From NCBI GenBank assembly GCA_050699955.1, contig JBOHGD010000011.1, positions 45,334 through 109,333 on the forward strand: DNA of 64,000 nucleotides, read 5' to 3'. Within the stretch, counting starts at the first letter, position 1. Each line of letters opens with the position of its first letter. The translations under genes were made by a program, and so were the position numbers. This stretch comes from GCA-003244245 sp050699955 (GTDB taxonomy: Bacteria; Actinomycetota; Actinomycetes; Mycobacteriales; Pseudonocardiaceae). The notes under the pieces are model-generated. The model ran no database searches. It was given only the letters and a program-made list of their open reading frames with translations, and was not told the DNA's origin. Shown here one piece after another: positions 54,007-63,493 of this stretch.

Positions 54007-55188
54007 GTGCATGTCGTGGTGATCGGCGGCGGGATCGTCGGGTTGGCGGTGGCGCGTGCCTTGCGGGCGGACGGCAGCCAGGTCACGGTCTGCGAGAAGG
54101 AGCCCGGCTGGGCGATGCATCAGACCGGCCGGAACAGCGGGGTGATCCACTCAGGGCTCTACTACCAGCCCGGTGGGCTCAAGGCCCGGCTGTGCGTGGC
54201 CGGCGCGGTCTCGATGGCGGCTTATGCGGATGAGCACGGCGTGCCGTTCGAGATCGGCGGCAAGCTCGTGGTGGCCGTGGACGAGCGGGAGCTGCCTGCG
54301 CTGGCCGAGTTGGAGCGCCGGGGGATGGCCAACGGCGTGCCGGTTCGCCGGCTGGACGCCGTAGCGGCCCGGGAGTACGAGCCCGAGGTGCGGTGTGTGG
54401 CCGCACTGCGGGTGGAGACCACCGGGGTCGTGGACTACGGCGCGGTGTCCCGGGTACTGGCCACGGAGCTGGCCGAGGGCGGCGCGGAGCTGCGGCTTGG
54501 CACCGAGGTGCTCGGCCTGCACGCGGACGGCGCCCGCGTGCGGGTGCAGACCCGCACCACGGAGCTGCGCGCCGATGCCCTGGTCAACTGCGCGGGCCTG
54601 CACAGCGATCGAGTCGCCCGGCTGGCCGGGCTGTCCCCCGCGGCCCGGATCGTCCCGTTCCGCGGCGAGTATTTCGAGCTCACCCCGGCCGCTGCGGCCC
54701 GGGTTCGCGGGCTGATCTACCCCGTGCCGGATCCGGAGTTCCCGTTCCTCGGGGTGCACCTCACCCGCAGCGTCGACGGGAGTGTGCACGCCGGACCGAA
54801 CGCGGTGCTCGCGCTGCGCCGGGAGGGCTACCGGTGGCGGGATGTCTCGGCCCGCGACGTCGGCGACATGCTGGGCCACCGGGGCTTCTGGCGACTGGCT
54901 CGCAGGCACGCCCGCACCGGTCTCGCCGAGATGACTCGCTCGGTGTCCAGACGGGCGTTCGCCGCTGCGCTGTCCCGCCTGGTGCCCGGTATCACCGCGG
55001 CGGACCTGGTGCGCGCCCCGGCCGGAGTGCGGGCGCAGGCGGTCGGGCGCAACGGCGCCCTGCTCGACGACTTCGTCGTGCAGACCGCGCCCCGGCAGGT
55101 CCACGTGCTCAATGCGCCGTCTCCCGCGGCGACCAGCGCGCTGGAGATCGCCCGGCACGTCGCTGCGCGGCTGATGGCGCAGAGCTGA
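54007..55188 (+). CDS. lhgO: L-2-hydroxyglutarate oxidase-like FAD oxidoreductase
   Basis: 393-aa DAO-family flavoprotein. N-terminal FAD motif VVVIGGGIVGLAVARAL, then HQTGRNSGVIHSGLYYQPGG (highly typical of LhgO/YgaF) and PFRGEYFELTP, FPFLGVHLTRSVDG. It would oxidise L-2-hydroxyglutarate to 2-oxoglutarate, a metabolite-repair role. CAGGAT six bases before the GTG at 54007 may be a weak -10 box. Confidence 0.88.
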   Translation: MHVVVIGGGIVGLAVARALRADGSQVTVCEKEPGWAMHQTGRNSGVIHSGLYYQPGGLKARLCVAGAVSMAAYADEHGVPFEIGGKLVVAVDERELPALAELERRGMANGVPVRRLDAVAAREYEPEVRCVAALRVETTGVVDYGAVSRVLATELAEGGAELRLGTEVLGLHADGARVRVQTRTTELRADALVNCAGLHSDRVARLAGLSPAARIVPFRGEYFELTPAAAARVRGLIYPVPDPEFPFLGVHLTRSVDGSVHAGPNAVLALRREGYRWRDVSARDVGDMLGHRGFWRLARRHARTGLAEMTRSVSRRAFAAALSRLVPGITAADLVRAPAGVRAQAVGRNGALLDDFVVQTAPRQVHVLNAPSPAATSALEIARHVAARLMAQS

Positions 55189-55192
55189 CCCC

Positions 55193-55984
55193 TCAGTCGT
55201 CCCCGAGCCCAGTCACGACCATGACCACCTGCTCGTTGTTCGACGTGTACGCCTCGTACCGGAACTCGATCCCGGACTTCGCCACGTACTCCTGCCACGC
55301 CCGGTACTCGTGCTGCTCCCACCCCGGGTAGTTGAAGTACTCGTCGAACACGATCACGGTTCCCGGGCGTAGCCGAGGGCCGACGTGCTCGAGGACGGTG
55401 ACCGTTGAGGAGTACAGGTCCGCGTCGAGATGCAGGAATGCCACCGGACCAGGGTGACCGGCCAGGAAGTCTGCGAGGGTGTCGTCGAACCATCCGACGA
55501 TCAGCTCCGCACCCGGGACATCGGGGAGCTGATCGGTACTGAACGTGCCCGCGGGCATGCTCGTCCGCCAGTCCTCCGGCAGACCCTCGAAGGAGTCGAA
55601 CCCGAAGACCTGCTTGTCGTTGCGGGCGTCGGCGATCATCTTGAGGGTGCCGCCGGTGTACACCCCGAACTCCAGTGCCATCCCCTCGGCCGGAGCAAGG
55701 GTCAGCGCATAGTCCAGGGTCAAGGTCGGGTTGTGGAACGTGGGGACCTTCGGCATCATCTCGCGCGCGAAGCGAGCGCTGGACGCGGCGGCGTCCCGGT
55801 CGCTCGCTGCGAACAGGTCGCGCCGGGCGCGGAACTCCGCATCTCTGATGGCCGTGAGAGCCCGGTCGATACCGGCCGCGAGTGCTTTCTCGTACTCCCC
55901 GTGGTGCTCGGCGACGACCTCGTGCACGGCCCGTACGAGGCGCGTCCTGATGTGACGGCGGATGCGGTTCAACACAACCTTCAA
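55193..55984 (-). CDS. TylF/MycF-like SAM-dependent methyltransferase
   Basis: 263-aa protein. The Rossmann core includes ALEFGVYTGGTLKMIADA (motif I), VFGFDSFEGLPEDWR, VAFLHLDADLYSSTVTVL (metal-binding Asp of the TylF family) and VIVFDEYFNYPGWEQHEY. TylF relatives O-methylate sugars in macrolides or glycans. Being next to glfT2 on the same strand (50-bp gap) it may methylate a wall or surface sugar (inference). TTG 55984 follows AGGAG closely; GTG 55975 is an alternative. Confidence 0.8.
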   Translation of the reverse strand: MKVVLNRIRRHIRTRLVRAVHEVVAEHHGEYEKALAAGIDRALTAIRDAEFRARRDLFAASDRDAAASSARFAREMMPKVPTFHNPTLTLDYALTLAPAEGMALEFGVYTGGTLKMIADARNDKQVFGFDSFEGLPEDWRTSMPAGTFSTDQLPDVPGAELIVGWFDDTLADFLAGHPGPVAFLHLDADLYSSTVTVLEHVGPRLRPGTVIVFDEYFNYPGWEQHEYRAWQEYVAKSGIEFRYEAYTSNNEQVVMVVTGLGDD

Positions 55985-56034
55985 GATCTCCTGTCTGAGC
56001 TGGGACCCCTCTGCCTGAACAGGCAGCGTAGCGG

Positions 56035-58032
56035 CTACGTTCCGGGGTGTGAGGGGGTCGTCCCGGCAGCGGATGGCTCCCGATCGTCGTGCCGGTCGAA
56101 CAGCCGTTGCCAGTTCTGCCTGCTGGTGAGCTCGGGCATGGCGACACGGTACTGCTGCTGGACGCGTGCGCCCTCGCGCTGCAACCTGCGCAGCACCGTG
56201 AAGGCTCGCTTACCGAGAGCGATGAGCTGCTCGCGGTCCAGTTGGAGCAGACGCACTCCCTGTTGCGACGCGTCGGTGATCACCACAGTGCGAAACTTCG
56301 AGACGAACCACCAGCGGGTGTCCGACTCGCAGAGCGCCGCGGTGGCGGTGGGCTTGCGCAGCAGTTGCCAGAGTAACCGCTTGGCCATCACCGCCCGCTC
56401 CCGCGATGGTGGGGGCGCACCGGGAACCAGGGGCATGGCAGCGGACGGGACACCGGGTACCTCACAAGCCGGGTGGCACTGCGTGTCGGGATATGCGGCG
56501 CGCAGCTCGCGCACGGCCGCTACCGCCTCGACGCCACCGTCGCGCAGGTTCTCCGGACCGTCCAGGAAGTCCTCCACCGCCTTGATCACCATGGCGGCGA
56601 GCCCGTAACGCATCATGACCAGGTGGCGTAGCAACCGCCAGCGGAGCACCCGGGCGCTGACCTTCGCGTCGAAGTCGCCGTGCAGGGCATTGACGATCAG
56701 CACGTTGCGGTGGTTGAAGTAGTTGGCTGCGGTGTCCTCATCCTTCCAGTCCCAATCGGCGTGCCACACGCCGGTCCCGGCGAGGGTGACCGTGGGATAC
56801 CCCTTGGCCCGCGCCCGGAGGCCGTACTCGACGTCGTCCCACTGAAAGAACAGCGGCAGCGGGTAGCCCGCATCAGCCACGATCTCGGACGGGATGAGGC
56901 AGGACCACCAGGCGTTGTAGCCCGCCTCCACCCGCTTCTCCTGCCGGCGCGTGGTGACGTCCACGCGGAGCACATCGCTGGGTACCGGCACGCCCGCGGC
57001 CAGCCCGGGCAGGTTCGTGGTCTGTGCCCAGCTGTAGGCCAGGTTGGGATGCAGCAGGTAGAGCATCTGGGCGCCGACGATGAGCGGTTCGGTGGCGCGG
57101 TTCGTGAACGCCGTCATGCGGATCACCGTGTCGGGCTCGAGCAGGATGTCGTCGTCCATGAACAGCACGTTCGCGTGCTCGGCGTGCTGTACGTCAGCGA
57201 CCTCGTAGAGGCCGCGGGTGAAGCCACCCGCCCCGCCGAGGTTCGGCTGCCTGAGGTAATGCAGCTTCGCGCCGAGGACGTCACGGATCCGGGCGAAACC
57301 GGCGTGCGACTCGAGCGTGTCGGTGCCCTGGTCGACCACGTACACCGCGTCGACCATCTGCATGGCGCAGTCGTCCCCGCTGAGGACTTCGAGGGTGTAC
57401 AGGCAGTCGTCCGGCCGGTTGAAGGTGCAGATGACGACCGCGGTGGGCCGTAGCCGGGCGGTCGCGGTGACCGACCAGCGCACCTGCCCCGCGGTGAGAC
57501 CGCGTTCCTGCGTGACCAGCTCCAGCCAGAGGGCGCCACCGTCGACGAACCTGTCGATCTGCGCAGTCAGCGTCACCTGCTCCTCGGCGGCGGCTGCGGG
57601 ACCGCCGACGTCAGCTGAGCCCACCACCCGCGGCAAGCCGTCATGGTCCGATGCGACGACCAGCAGCCGCCCGGAGCCGGACACCACCGCATCCATCCGT
57701 ACCTCGGTCGCGGTCGTCCAACGCTGCCAATAGCTGGCGGGGAAACGGCCGAAATAGGTGTTCATCGACACCCGGCTGTACGGCTCGACGGCGACCGTCT
57801 GCCGCTCCCTCGCGGCGTTGCCCTTCTCGACCGTGCAATAGAGGTCGTCGGGCACCCGGTGGAACGGCGCGGCGAACAACCCCCGCTGGGCGACCAGGCG
57901 TTCGACGCGCGCGCCGCTGGCCGGAAGATCAGGGTTCTGTGCACCATTCATCGGAAGATCCGCCTGGTCCGCAACCCTGGTCGCGAGCGACGCTGTCGAC
58001 GCCTTGTTCCCGCTCCCGTTACCGACGCTCAT
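56035..58032 (-). CDS. glfT2: Galactofuranosyltransferase GlfT2
   Basis: 665-aa GT2-family enzyme. N-terminal beta-sandwich (about 30-190), the GT-A domain starting TAVVICTFNRPDDCLYTLEV, metal motif FMDDDILLEPDT, acceptor-site WDDVEYGLRARAKGY and WHADWDWKDEDTAANYF, and a helical C-terminus that in M. tuberculosis GlfT2 builds a tetramer. It polymerises alternating beta-1,5/1,6 galactofuranose for arabinogalactan. ATG 58032 follows GGAGGGTGTACTGC. Diagnostic of a mycolata-type wall. Confidence 0.93.
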   Translation of the reverse strand: MSVGNGSGNKASTASLATRVADQADLPMNGAQNPDLPASGARVERLVAQRGLFAAPFHRVPDDLYCTVEKGNAARERQTVAVEPYSRVSMNTYFGRFPASYWQRWTTATEVRMDAVVSGSGRLLVVASDHDGLPRVVGSADVGGPAAAAEEQVTLTAQIDRFVDGGALWLELVTQERGLTAGQVRWSVTATARLRPTAVVICTFNRPDDCLYTLEVLSGDDCAMQMVDAVYVVDQGTDTLESHAGFARIRDVLGAKLHYLRQPNLGGAGGFTRGLYEVADVQHAEHANVLFMDDDILLEPDTVIRMTAFTNRATEPLIVGAQMLYLLHPNLAYSWAQTTNLPGLAAGVPVPSDVLRVDVTTRRQEKRVEAGYNAWWSCLIPSEIVADAGYPLPLFFQWDDVEYGLRARAKGYPTVTLAGTGVWHADWDWKDEDTAANYFNHRNVLIVNALHGDFDAKVSARVLRWRLLRHLVMMRYGLAAMVIKAVEDFLDGPENLRDGGVEAVAAVRELRAAYPDTQCHPACEVPGVPSAAMPLVPGAPPPSRERAVMAKRLLWQLLRKPTATAALCESDTRWWFVSKFRTVVITDASQQGVRLLQLDREQLIALGKRAFTVLRRLQREGARVQQQYRVAMPELTSRQNWQRLFDRHDDREPSAAGTTPSHPGT

Positions 58033-58485
58033 GCAGTACACCCTCCGTCTCAGCCAGCCCGGACGATAAGGCCACCTGCGGCGGTGCTGATATCCGGGGC
58101 ACCGAAGACCAGGGGTACGCAAGGAGCTTGCCGCTACGAGGCCGCTGCGAGTTCACCCACACGGGCCCTACCGGGTAGTAAGCCACTCCTGGGTGTCACA
58201 TTCCGCGGATCCTTCACCCGTCGAGCACCGGTTGGGCCCGTTTCCGCCGGGCCGGGCCGCGAGCCCGCCCGCGACACCCGGGTCCACGACCCGCCGACCG
58301 CCTGCCCCGGCCAGTCCCAGCGCGCCGGCGCCTGTTCGCTTGCGAGGCGCTCATTGTTACGCACCCCTCAATGTGTTACCACAAGAACATGCCACACCCT
58401 TAGCTGACCACAAAGAATCGCGTAGGTAAATCACCTCGCGATACATAGCCTGGAATGCGAACAGCCACCATACAGAGGTGCTGCA
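58033..58485. other. Intergenic region upstream of glfT2
   Basis: 453 bp holding the glfT2 promoter and the border of the accessory region. The stretch 58345-58480 is AT-richer than average. An imperfect inverted repeat, ATCGCGTAGGT (58417-58427) with ACCTCGCGAT (58433-58442), could be a regulatory site. No gene seen. Confidence 0.45.
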
Positions 58486-58842
58486 ATGCGGGTGCGTGAG
58501 CTGTTGAATTCACGCCCTCGGGTCATAGGAGCTGACATGCCTTCCACCTTCGGCGAGACGGTGACCTTCACCGCCACCGTGACCGTGAACCCCCCCGGCG
58601 CCGGGACACCCACCGGCAATGTCGTCTTCAACGTCGATGGCACGGACGTCTCAACCAGCCCGCTGCCGGCCACCGCACCGTTCACAGTCACGTACAGCAC
58701 CGACACCCTGGACGTCGCCGGCAGCCCGCACACCGTCATCGCCACCTACAGCGGCGACACCAACTTCATCGGCTCCAACGCAACAGTGAGCTACACCGTC
58801 AACCAGGCCGCCACGACCACCACGCTCACCGCATCGCCGTGA
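58486..58842 (+). pseudogene. Ig-like-repeat protein, 5' fragment
   Basis: 118 codons. It contains one bacterial Ig-like (Big_5/Ig3-type) domain: TFGETVTFTATVTV, GNVVFNVDGTDV, HTVIATYSGDTNF, ending TTTTLTASP then stop. In an intact protein TTTTLTA-P would continue into the next repeat. No signal peptide or good ribosome-binding site precedes it. It and the following ORF look like one gene broken by a deletion between repeats. Confidence 0.6.
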
Positions 58843-59855
58843 TCCCGCCGCTCGGGGCCGGGACTCCCACCGGCATCGTCACCTTCACCATCGCCGGTGG
58901 GCCCACCCTGAGCGGCACACTGGATGCCGGTGGCCAGGCCAGCGTCACCACAAGCGCCCTGGCCACCGGTAGCCACATCGTCACCGCCAGCTACGGGGGC
59001 GACGGGGACTTCGCCGGGTCCAGCTCCCCTCCGCTGACCCAGGTCGTCGACCAGGCCTCGACGACCACCACCCTGACCGCGACACCTGATCCGCCGGCCC
59101 TCGGCCGGACGGTCCCCGCCGCGGGGGGCCTCACCCAGGCCACTCCCGCCCACTCCGCCCCCGGGATCCAGACGGCCACCATGGCCGGGACGGCCGCTAC
59201 GGCCACCACCCTGACCGCGACACCCAACCCGTCGGTCTTCGGTCAGTCGGTCACCTTCACCGCCACCGTGGTCGCCGTCGAGACAGCGACGGCCACCACC
59301 CTGACCGCGACACCCAACCCGTCGGTCTTCGGTCAGTCGGTCACCCTCACCGCCGCCGTCGCCACCTCCGGTACCGGGACCCCCACCGGCACCGTCACCT
59401 TCACCATCACCGGCGGGCCGACCCTGAGCGGCACGCTGAATGCGAGTGGCCAGGCCAGTGTGACCACCAGCGCCCTGCACGCCGGTAGCCATACCGTCGT
59501 CGCCACCTACGGCGGCGACGCCACCTTCACCGGGTCCAGCTCCGCTCCGCTGACCCAGGTCGTCGACAAGGCCCCCACGACCACGACCTTCACCTCGACG
59601 CCCAACCCGTCCACGAGCGGTCAGTTCGTGATCTTCATCGCCCTCGTGACCGCGCCACCCGGCACCGGTGCCCCCACCGGCACCGTCACCTTCTCCGCAG
59701 GCCCCAGCCTGACCCGAACGTTGGACGTCAGCGGGCACGCCCTGCTCGCCATCAACTCCCTGAGCGTGGGCCCCCACACCGTCAGCGTCACCTACCACGG
59801 CGACCCCGACTTCCTGGCCTCCGCCTCGACGACGCGGATCCAGACGGTGCACTGA
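58839..59855 (+). pseudogene. Ig-like-repeat protein, 3' fragment
   Basis: 338 codons in a different frame, beginning in mid-domain (PPLGAGTPTGIVTFTI). It holds about three Ig-like repeats with GTPTGTVTFTI, SHTVVATYGGDATF and TTTTFTSTPNPS signatures and a shorter, decayed repeat around 59090-59290. No membrane anchor or sorting motif at the end. Such repeats occur in surface adhesins. Probably not expressed as is. Confidence 0.6.
59199..59345 (+). repeat. 57-bp direct repeats in Ig-like region
   Basis: An identical ~57-bp stretch beginning ACGGCCACCACC is found at 59199-59255 and 59289-59345, i.e. 90 bp apart. It encodes TATTLTATPNPSVFGQSVT in both places. The first copy is followed by a drastically shortened domain, pointing to recombination between repeats. 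Confidence 0.85.
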
Positions 59856-60068
59856 CGACGGGGCCGCCGCCGCAGCGTGCCAATCGTCCCGGGGCCAAGA
59901 GTTCCGACGTAACGGGACGTTCGACCCTCCTCGCGTAGCAGCTCAACCCCAACCATTCCGGTAATGGGTGACCGGTAGGGGAATGGGGGTCCGTCATGGC
60001 GTTCTTCGCTCATGGTGGCCTTATTGGTGTTGTACCGGCGCGGTGGCGCGCTCGGCGCTACCCGGCGT

Positions 60069-60410
60069 TCAGTGGCTGAGCGGGTTGATTCGGTCTCCCA
60101 CCAACCCGGCCCCTGAATGACTGACCGGTGACGCGGCGCGCAATGCGGGCAGACCTGCTGGGCGCAGGGGGTTGCTCAACAAGGGGTCGAGGAACTCCGG
60201 ACGCAGCGTCCCCGCCACCCGTGCTGGACCGGTCAGCGCTGAGCGCAGCAGCTCGGCGAACCGGGCCCGCTGCACCGGCCCGGTCTGGGTGAGCAGCTCC
60301 TCGAACTGGTCCACCACGACCAGCAGCCGTCGTCGTGCACCGCCCGGGGCGGCCGGCGTGGCTGACGGAAACCCTGGCCACCGCACCGCTCCCGACTCCC
60401 ACGACAACAT
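60069..60410 (-). pseudogene. nSTAND-type NTPase fragment
   Basis: 113 codons containing a typical STAND Walker B, RRLLVVVDQFEELLTQTGP, followed by RARFAELLRSALTGPARVAGTLRPEFLDPLL. No P-loop and no repeats; both ends are missing. Large nSTAND/WD40 proteins of actinomycetes carry this exact kind of segment. Relic of a deleted signalling or conflict gene. Confidence 0.6.
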
Positions 60411-60587
60411 CGCGTGACCACGCTATCGGCTCGTACGGGCACAGTGAGTCACTTTGTGGGCACTGGGTGAGGATCAGCGGCGGAGTGGGGGCGGAGTGGG
60501 TTGGTGCGGGGTCTTCGGTCCGGGTCGAGGACCGCGGGGGGTCGGAATTCGGGGGCGAGCGGGTCGCCGCCGCCGTGGTCCCCGCCG

Positions 60588-60766
60588 AACCGGCGCGATC
60601 CCCCGACCCGAAAGCCCTGCGAGCCGCCGCTCGTTCCCAGCTGACCGGCGCGCAGACCCCCAAAGAGATCGTCCTGGTCGACACCCTGCTCGACGCCCTG
60701 CCGCTGCGCGGGGTGGGCGAGCCCGACCGCGGAGCCGTCCGTGCCCTCTTGGCTGACGCCTTGTGA
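60588..60766 (+). pseudogene. C-terminal fragment of an unidentified protein
   Basis: The last ~55 codons of an open frame (starting at 60335) look protein-like: PDPKALRAAARSQLTGAQTP, then VDTLLDALPLRGVGEPDRGAV and an alanine-rich end. The upstream part overlaps the antisense NTPase relic and is not convincing. Its stop codon lies within the half palindrome at 60763. I do not recognise the family. Confidence 0.4.
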
Positions 60767-60785
60767 GTGGCGATGCGAGCTATAG
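60763..60785 (+). repeat. Palindromic repeat copy 3, left half only
   Basis: GTGAGTGGCGATGCGAGCTATAG at 60763-60785, identical to the left arm and loop of copy 1, but the right arm is missing (continues CGAACCATC). Marks a breakpoint in the accessory region. Confidence 0.85.
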
Positions 60786-60971
60786 CGAACCATCATTTTG
60801 TGACCTACTCGTGACCTGGCCGTACTGTCTGTTCTCGACGGGTGTCCGGTTGCTTGAGCGGCAATGGTGATGGCCGGTTGACGCTTGCCGACGGCCTCCA
60901 CGAGCAGTCCGGGGGGCAGCGTGTCCCAGAATGCCCGCGAGGAGCCAGCGCGGGAGTCTTGGACTCGAAGG

Positions 60972-61448
60972 TCAATCACGGGTGGCGCCATCTGGCCAGA
61001 TCACTCGTACCGTGCGCCCATGATCATGGGCGTGAGCGACGACGTCGGCAGTGCCTCCGTAGCCGCGGGCGGGCTGTTGATCCCACACGGCGAACAGTTC
61101 ATCGACCAGTGAGATCATTAGCTCTCTGGCGGCCATGTGTGACTCAGACGTCGACTCGATGAAGCTCAGCCGGTGCACCTTGATCGCCTGGCCGATGAGG
61201 TCGTCGTACTCGGCGTGCGACGCTGTAGGTAGGCCGTCTCGATAGCCTGCTGCGGGCACGATGACGTCAAGCAGGCCGCCCTGATCAAGTACGATGCGAG
61301 CGAAGAGCTGGTCGGCGCCGTCTGCCAGTGAGGTGACGCCGGTGATGTCGCTGCCATATTCGGCCAGTGCGTCCCGTAGCGCTTGATCGATGAGACCGGC
61401 GGTAGATGGGGGCAGGCCCCGGTGCCCAGTAATTCCGATGGTTGTCAC
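60972..61448 (-). CDS. SLOG-like nucleotide-binding protein
   Basis: 158-aa Rossmann-like protein: TIGITGHRGLPPSTAGLI at the start, GVTSLADGADQLFARI, and the C-terminal DELFAVWDQQPARGYGGTADVV with IWPDGATRD. The GxTGHR and GGTxDxVxxA motifs resemble SLOG-superfamily proteins, which bind nucleotide-derived ligands and often act in stress or conflict systems. The GTG at 61448 overlaps the stop of a truncated HTH/TPR regulator gene. Intact in length although its partner is broken. Confidence 0.7.
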   Translation of the reverse strand: MTTIGITGHRGLPPSTAGLIDQALRDALAEYGSDITGVTSLADGADQLFARIVLDQGGLLDVIVPAAGYRDGLPTASHAEYDDLIGQAIKVHRLSFIESTSESHMAARELMISLVDELFAVWDQQPARGYGGTADVVAHAHDHGRTVRVIWPDGATRD

Positions 61449-61680
61449 CCGATGGTCCTCTCCCGCGTGCCCGCAGCACGCAAGCGCTCATCGAATTCCC
61501 GCAGAAGCCCCTGTGGTGCGCGGGCTACTGTCCGGCGAAATTGTCGCGCTCGGCCCAGGACTCGTTCTGATTGTGTGGTTGCCGCTAGATCGACGGCGGC
61601 GGCAGCCGCCCGAAGACCCTCCTCCATCTGTTGCGTCTGGATGTGCGCCGAGGCCAAGTCCAGCCGGGGCAGCCGCAGCG
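61445..61680 (-). pseudogene. C-terminal fragment of an HTH/TPR regulator
   Basis: About 75 codons, RLDLASAHIQTQQMEEGL and RVLGRARQFRRTVARAPQ, matching the end of actinobacterial XRE-TPR regulators. The N-terminal HTH and most repeats are gone; homology stops at about 61680 where the recombinase relic on the other strand begins. The stop overlaps the SLOG-gene GTG, showing the original operon. Confidence 0.6.
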
Positions 61681-62304
61681 TCGGCGAGTGGGTCAGTCTG
61701 TTGGAGTTGTGCGAGCGGCGCTCGGTGCGCATCCACGTCGTCACGCACAACCGGACCTACGACCCGGCCAACGGCCGTGACCGCCGTTCGCTGCTCGAAG
61801 ACGCCGTGGACGGCGAATACGAGTCCTCGAAGATCTCCACCCGATCTCGGCGGGCGGCAGCAGCCAATGCGGCGGCGGGGCGCCCGTTCGGCCGAATCCC
61901 TTACGGCTACCGGCGCGTGTTCGACCCCCAAACCCGGCAACTGATCGCCCAAGAACCCGAACCGGTCGAAGCCGCCGTGGTCGCGGAGCTGTACCAACGA
62001 CTCATAGCTGGGCACAGCCTGCGGGCTATCGCCGTTAGCCGCCCGATCCGAGCCCACCATGCTCGCCGACATCGAGCGCCTGGAGAAACGCGAGAAAGAA
62101 CTCAGAACCCCCAGCGCTCTCCGTGGCCTCATCGAACCCGGCACCGACGTAGCACAACGCTGGGAACCTGCACCCATGAGCACCCGCCGCGAAGTCGCCC
62201 GCATCCTGCTCACACCCACACTCATCGGCGAACTGCGAATCACACCCACAGGCCCACGACGCCTAGTCGCAGCCGAAGACCGCATCCAATGGTGGCGCGA
62301 ATAA
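61680..62304 (+). pseudogene. Serine recombinase (large resolvase) remnant
   Basis: A first part reads VGEWVSLLELCERRSVRIHV, SRRAAAANAAAGRPFGRIPYGYRRVFD and VAELYQRLIAGHSLRAIA (catalytic-domain end and recombinase domain). A second part in another frame (62059-62304) reads LADIERLEKREKELRTPSAL to IQWWRE, a coiled-coil/C-terminal tail. The catalytic Ser region is absent and the zinc-ribbon segment is deleted. Remains of an integrase from an integrative element. Confidence 0.75.
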
Positions 62305-62357
62305 CGACCAGCGAGAGATCCAGCGCATTTCTTACCTGCCTGAGGTAGGCGTCGTCT

Positions 62358-63236
62358 CTAGCGGGCGTTCCACGGTGCCTGGTCTTCGCCAGCCTTGAGT
62401 GTGCTGAGCCGGAAGGCTAGTTGTTCGCGGGCGTAATCGTCACCGCCGTCGGCGAGCCGGATGTAGGAGGCCAGAGTGTGCAGGTCACGCATCTCGCGTA
62501 GGACGGAGAATCCCGGCCAAGCCGTGACGTCGTACCCGTATGTGTCGGTGAACCGCTGGCGCTCGGCGGCGCTGCGACCGAGGCGTACGCCCTGATGGGT
62601 GTTGACCAGATCAAGTTCACGCGGACCGATACCGACCTCGTCCCAGTCACCGAGCAACGGGCGATCGCCGTCCCATAGCGTATTACCAGGGTAAGCGTCG
62701 CCATGGATGAACCCCATGCCCAGCGGGAAGTTCAGCGACTCGTAGAGATCCAGCAGCTCCGCGCGGCGGATTGCTAGCCAGTCTCGATCCTCATCCGGGA
62801 TCGCGGTGCTGTGCTCGATGGTATCGCCGAGCGTCTGCAGCGGTCGGTAAGGGGACAGACCGACCGGCGGTGGAGCCAGGTGGTGAAGCTGCCGGAGCAT
62901 GGCGCCGAGCGCGGCCGCTGGCGGACGCTCCCGGCCCTCCTGGGGGTAGTAGCGCCAGAAGGTGACCGTCGCGCCGCCGACGCTCACCGGCTGGTCCACA
63001 TCGGCGGGTGCCGTTGCGGGGAAACCCTGGCCGACGAGCCACCTGGTGACAGCCAGGCTGATCCGCGCCCTTTGCTGGTCCTCCGCGTCGCGACTGACTC
63101 GTCCGACGACCTGAGCCGGCGATAGCAGGAATACTGAACTCGCGTGGTTCCACAGAAGCTCAACCCTCGATGCGTCGAGACCGGTTCGGTGCGCAGCTTC
63201 AAGAACGGCGTCAGCCAGGTCTGTCTTGGTGGTCAC
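62358..63236 (-). CDS. Aminoglycoside phosphotransferase-family kinase
   Basis: 292-aa APH-fold protein. Catalytic loop FIHGDAYPGNTLW (HGDxxxxN) and metal motif GDWDEVGIGPRELDL are intact; GRVSRD supplies the nucleotide-binding region. Family members phosphorylate antibiotics, choline, sugars or other small molecules, and many are regulatory partners of XRE-TPR genes; resistance cannot be claimed. The GTG at 63236 overlaps the stop of a truncated HTH/TPR regulator fragment. Confidence 0.85.
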   Translation of the reverse strand: MTTKTDLADAVLEAAHRTGLDASRVELLWNHASSVFLLSPAQVVGRVSRDAEDQQRARISLAVTRWLVGQGFPATAPADVDQPVSVGGATVTFWRYYPQEGRERPPAAALGAMLRQLHHLAPPPVGLSPYRPLQTLGDTIEHSTAIPDEDRDWLAIRRAELLDLYESLNFPLGMGFIHGDAYPGNTLWDGDRPLLGDWDEVGIGPRELDLVNTHQGVRLGRSAAERQRFTDTYGYDVTAWPGFSVLREMRDLHTLASYIRLADGGDDYAREQLAFRLSTLKAGEDQAPWNAR

Positions 63237-63493
63237 TGCCCAGACCCTAGTGAACGTGCTGCCTCGCTGGCACGAAACTCATCGAGCGCAGCGGCGAGCG
63301 ACCGGGCGAGCCCAGTGCGGGCAAACCGCGCCGCCGCGAGAGCGGATCGGATCCGTGCCATGCTGGCACCGAGTTGTTGGATGCGTCGCTCGGCTGGGAG
63401 GTCGAGTACGGGTCTGATGGCCTCGTGCGCGCCATCGAGATCGTTGAGTGCCACCCGCGCGGCGGTGACGTCGAGCCGTGGCACCCCGACGCC
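63233..63493 (-). pseudogene. C-terminal fragment of a second HTH/TPR regulator
   Basis: About 85 codons: VPRLDVTAARVALNDLDGAH, IRPVLDLPAERRIQQLG and an alanine-rich end. Matches the C-terminus of actinobacterial HTH-TPR regulators. Upstream of ~63493 the similarity ends; the HTH half is lost. Coupled by GTGA to the phosphotransferase gene. Confidence 0.6.

Noticed and set aside
59792..60013. 73-aa minus-strand ORF beginning MSEERHDGPPFPYRS
   Set aside because: Starts plausibly but no recognisable family, no clear ribosome-binding site, and it overlaps the 3' end of the Ig-repeat gene antisense.
62358..63236. Aminoglycoside resistance gene
   Set aside because: Only the general APH fold is visible; substrates of this large family are diverse and nothing here indicates an antibiotic.
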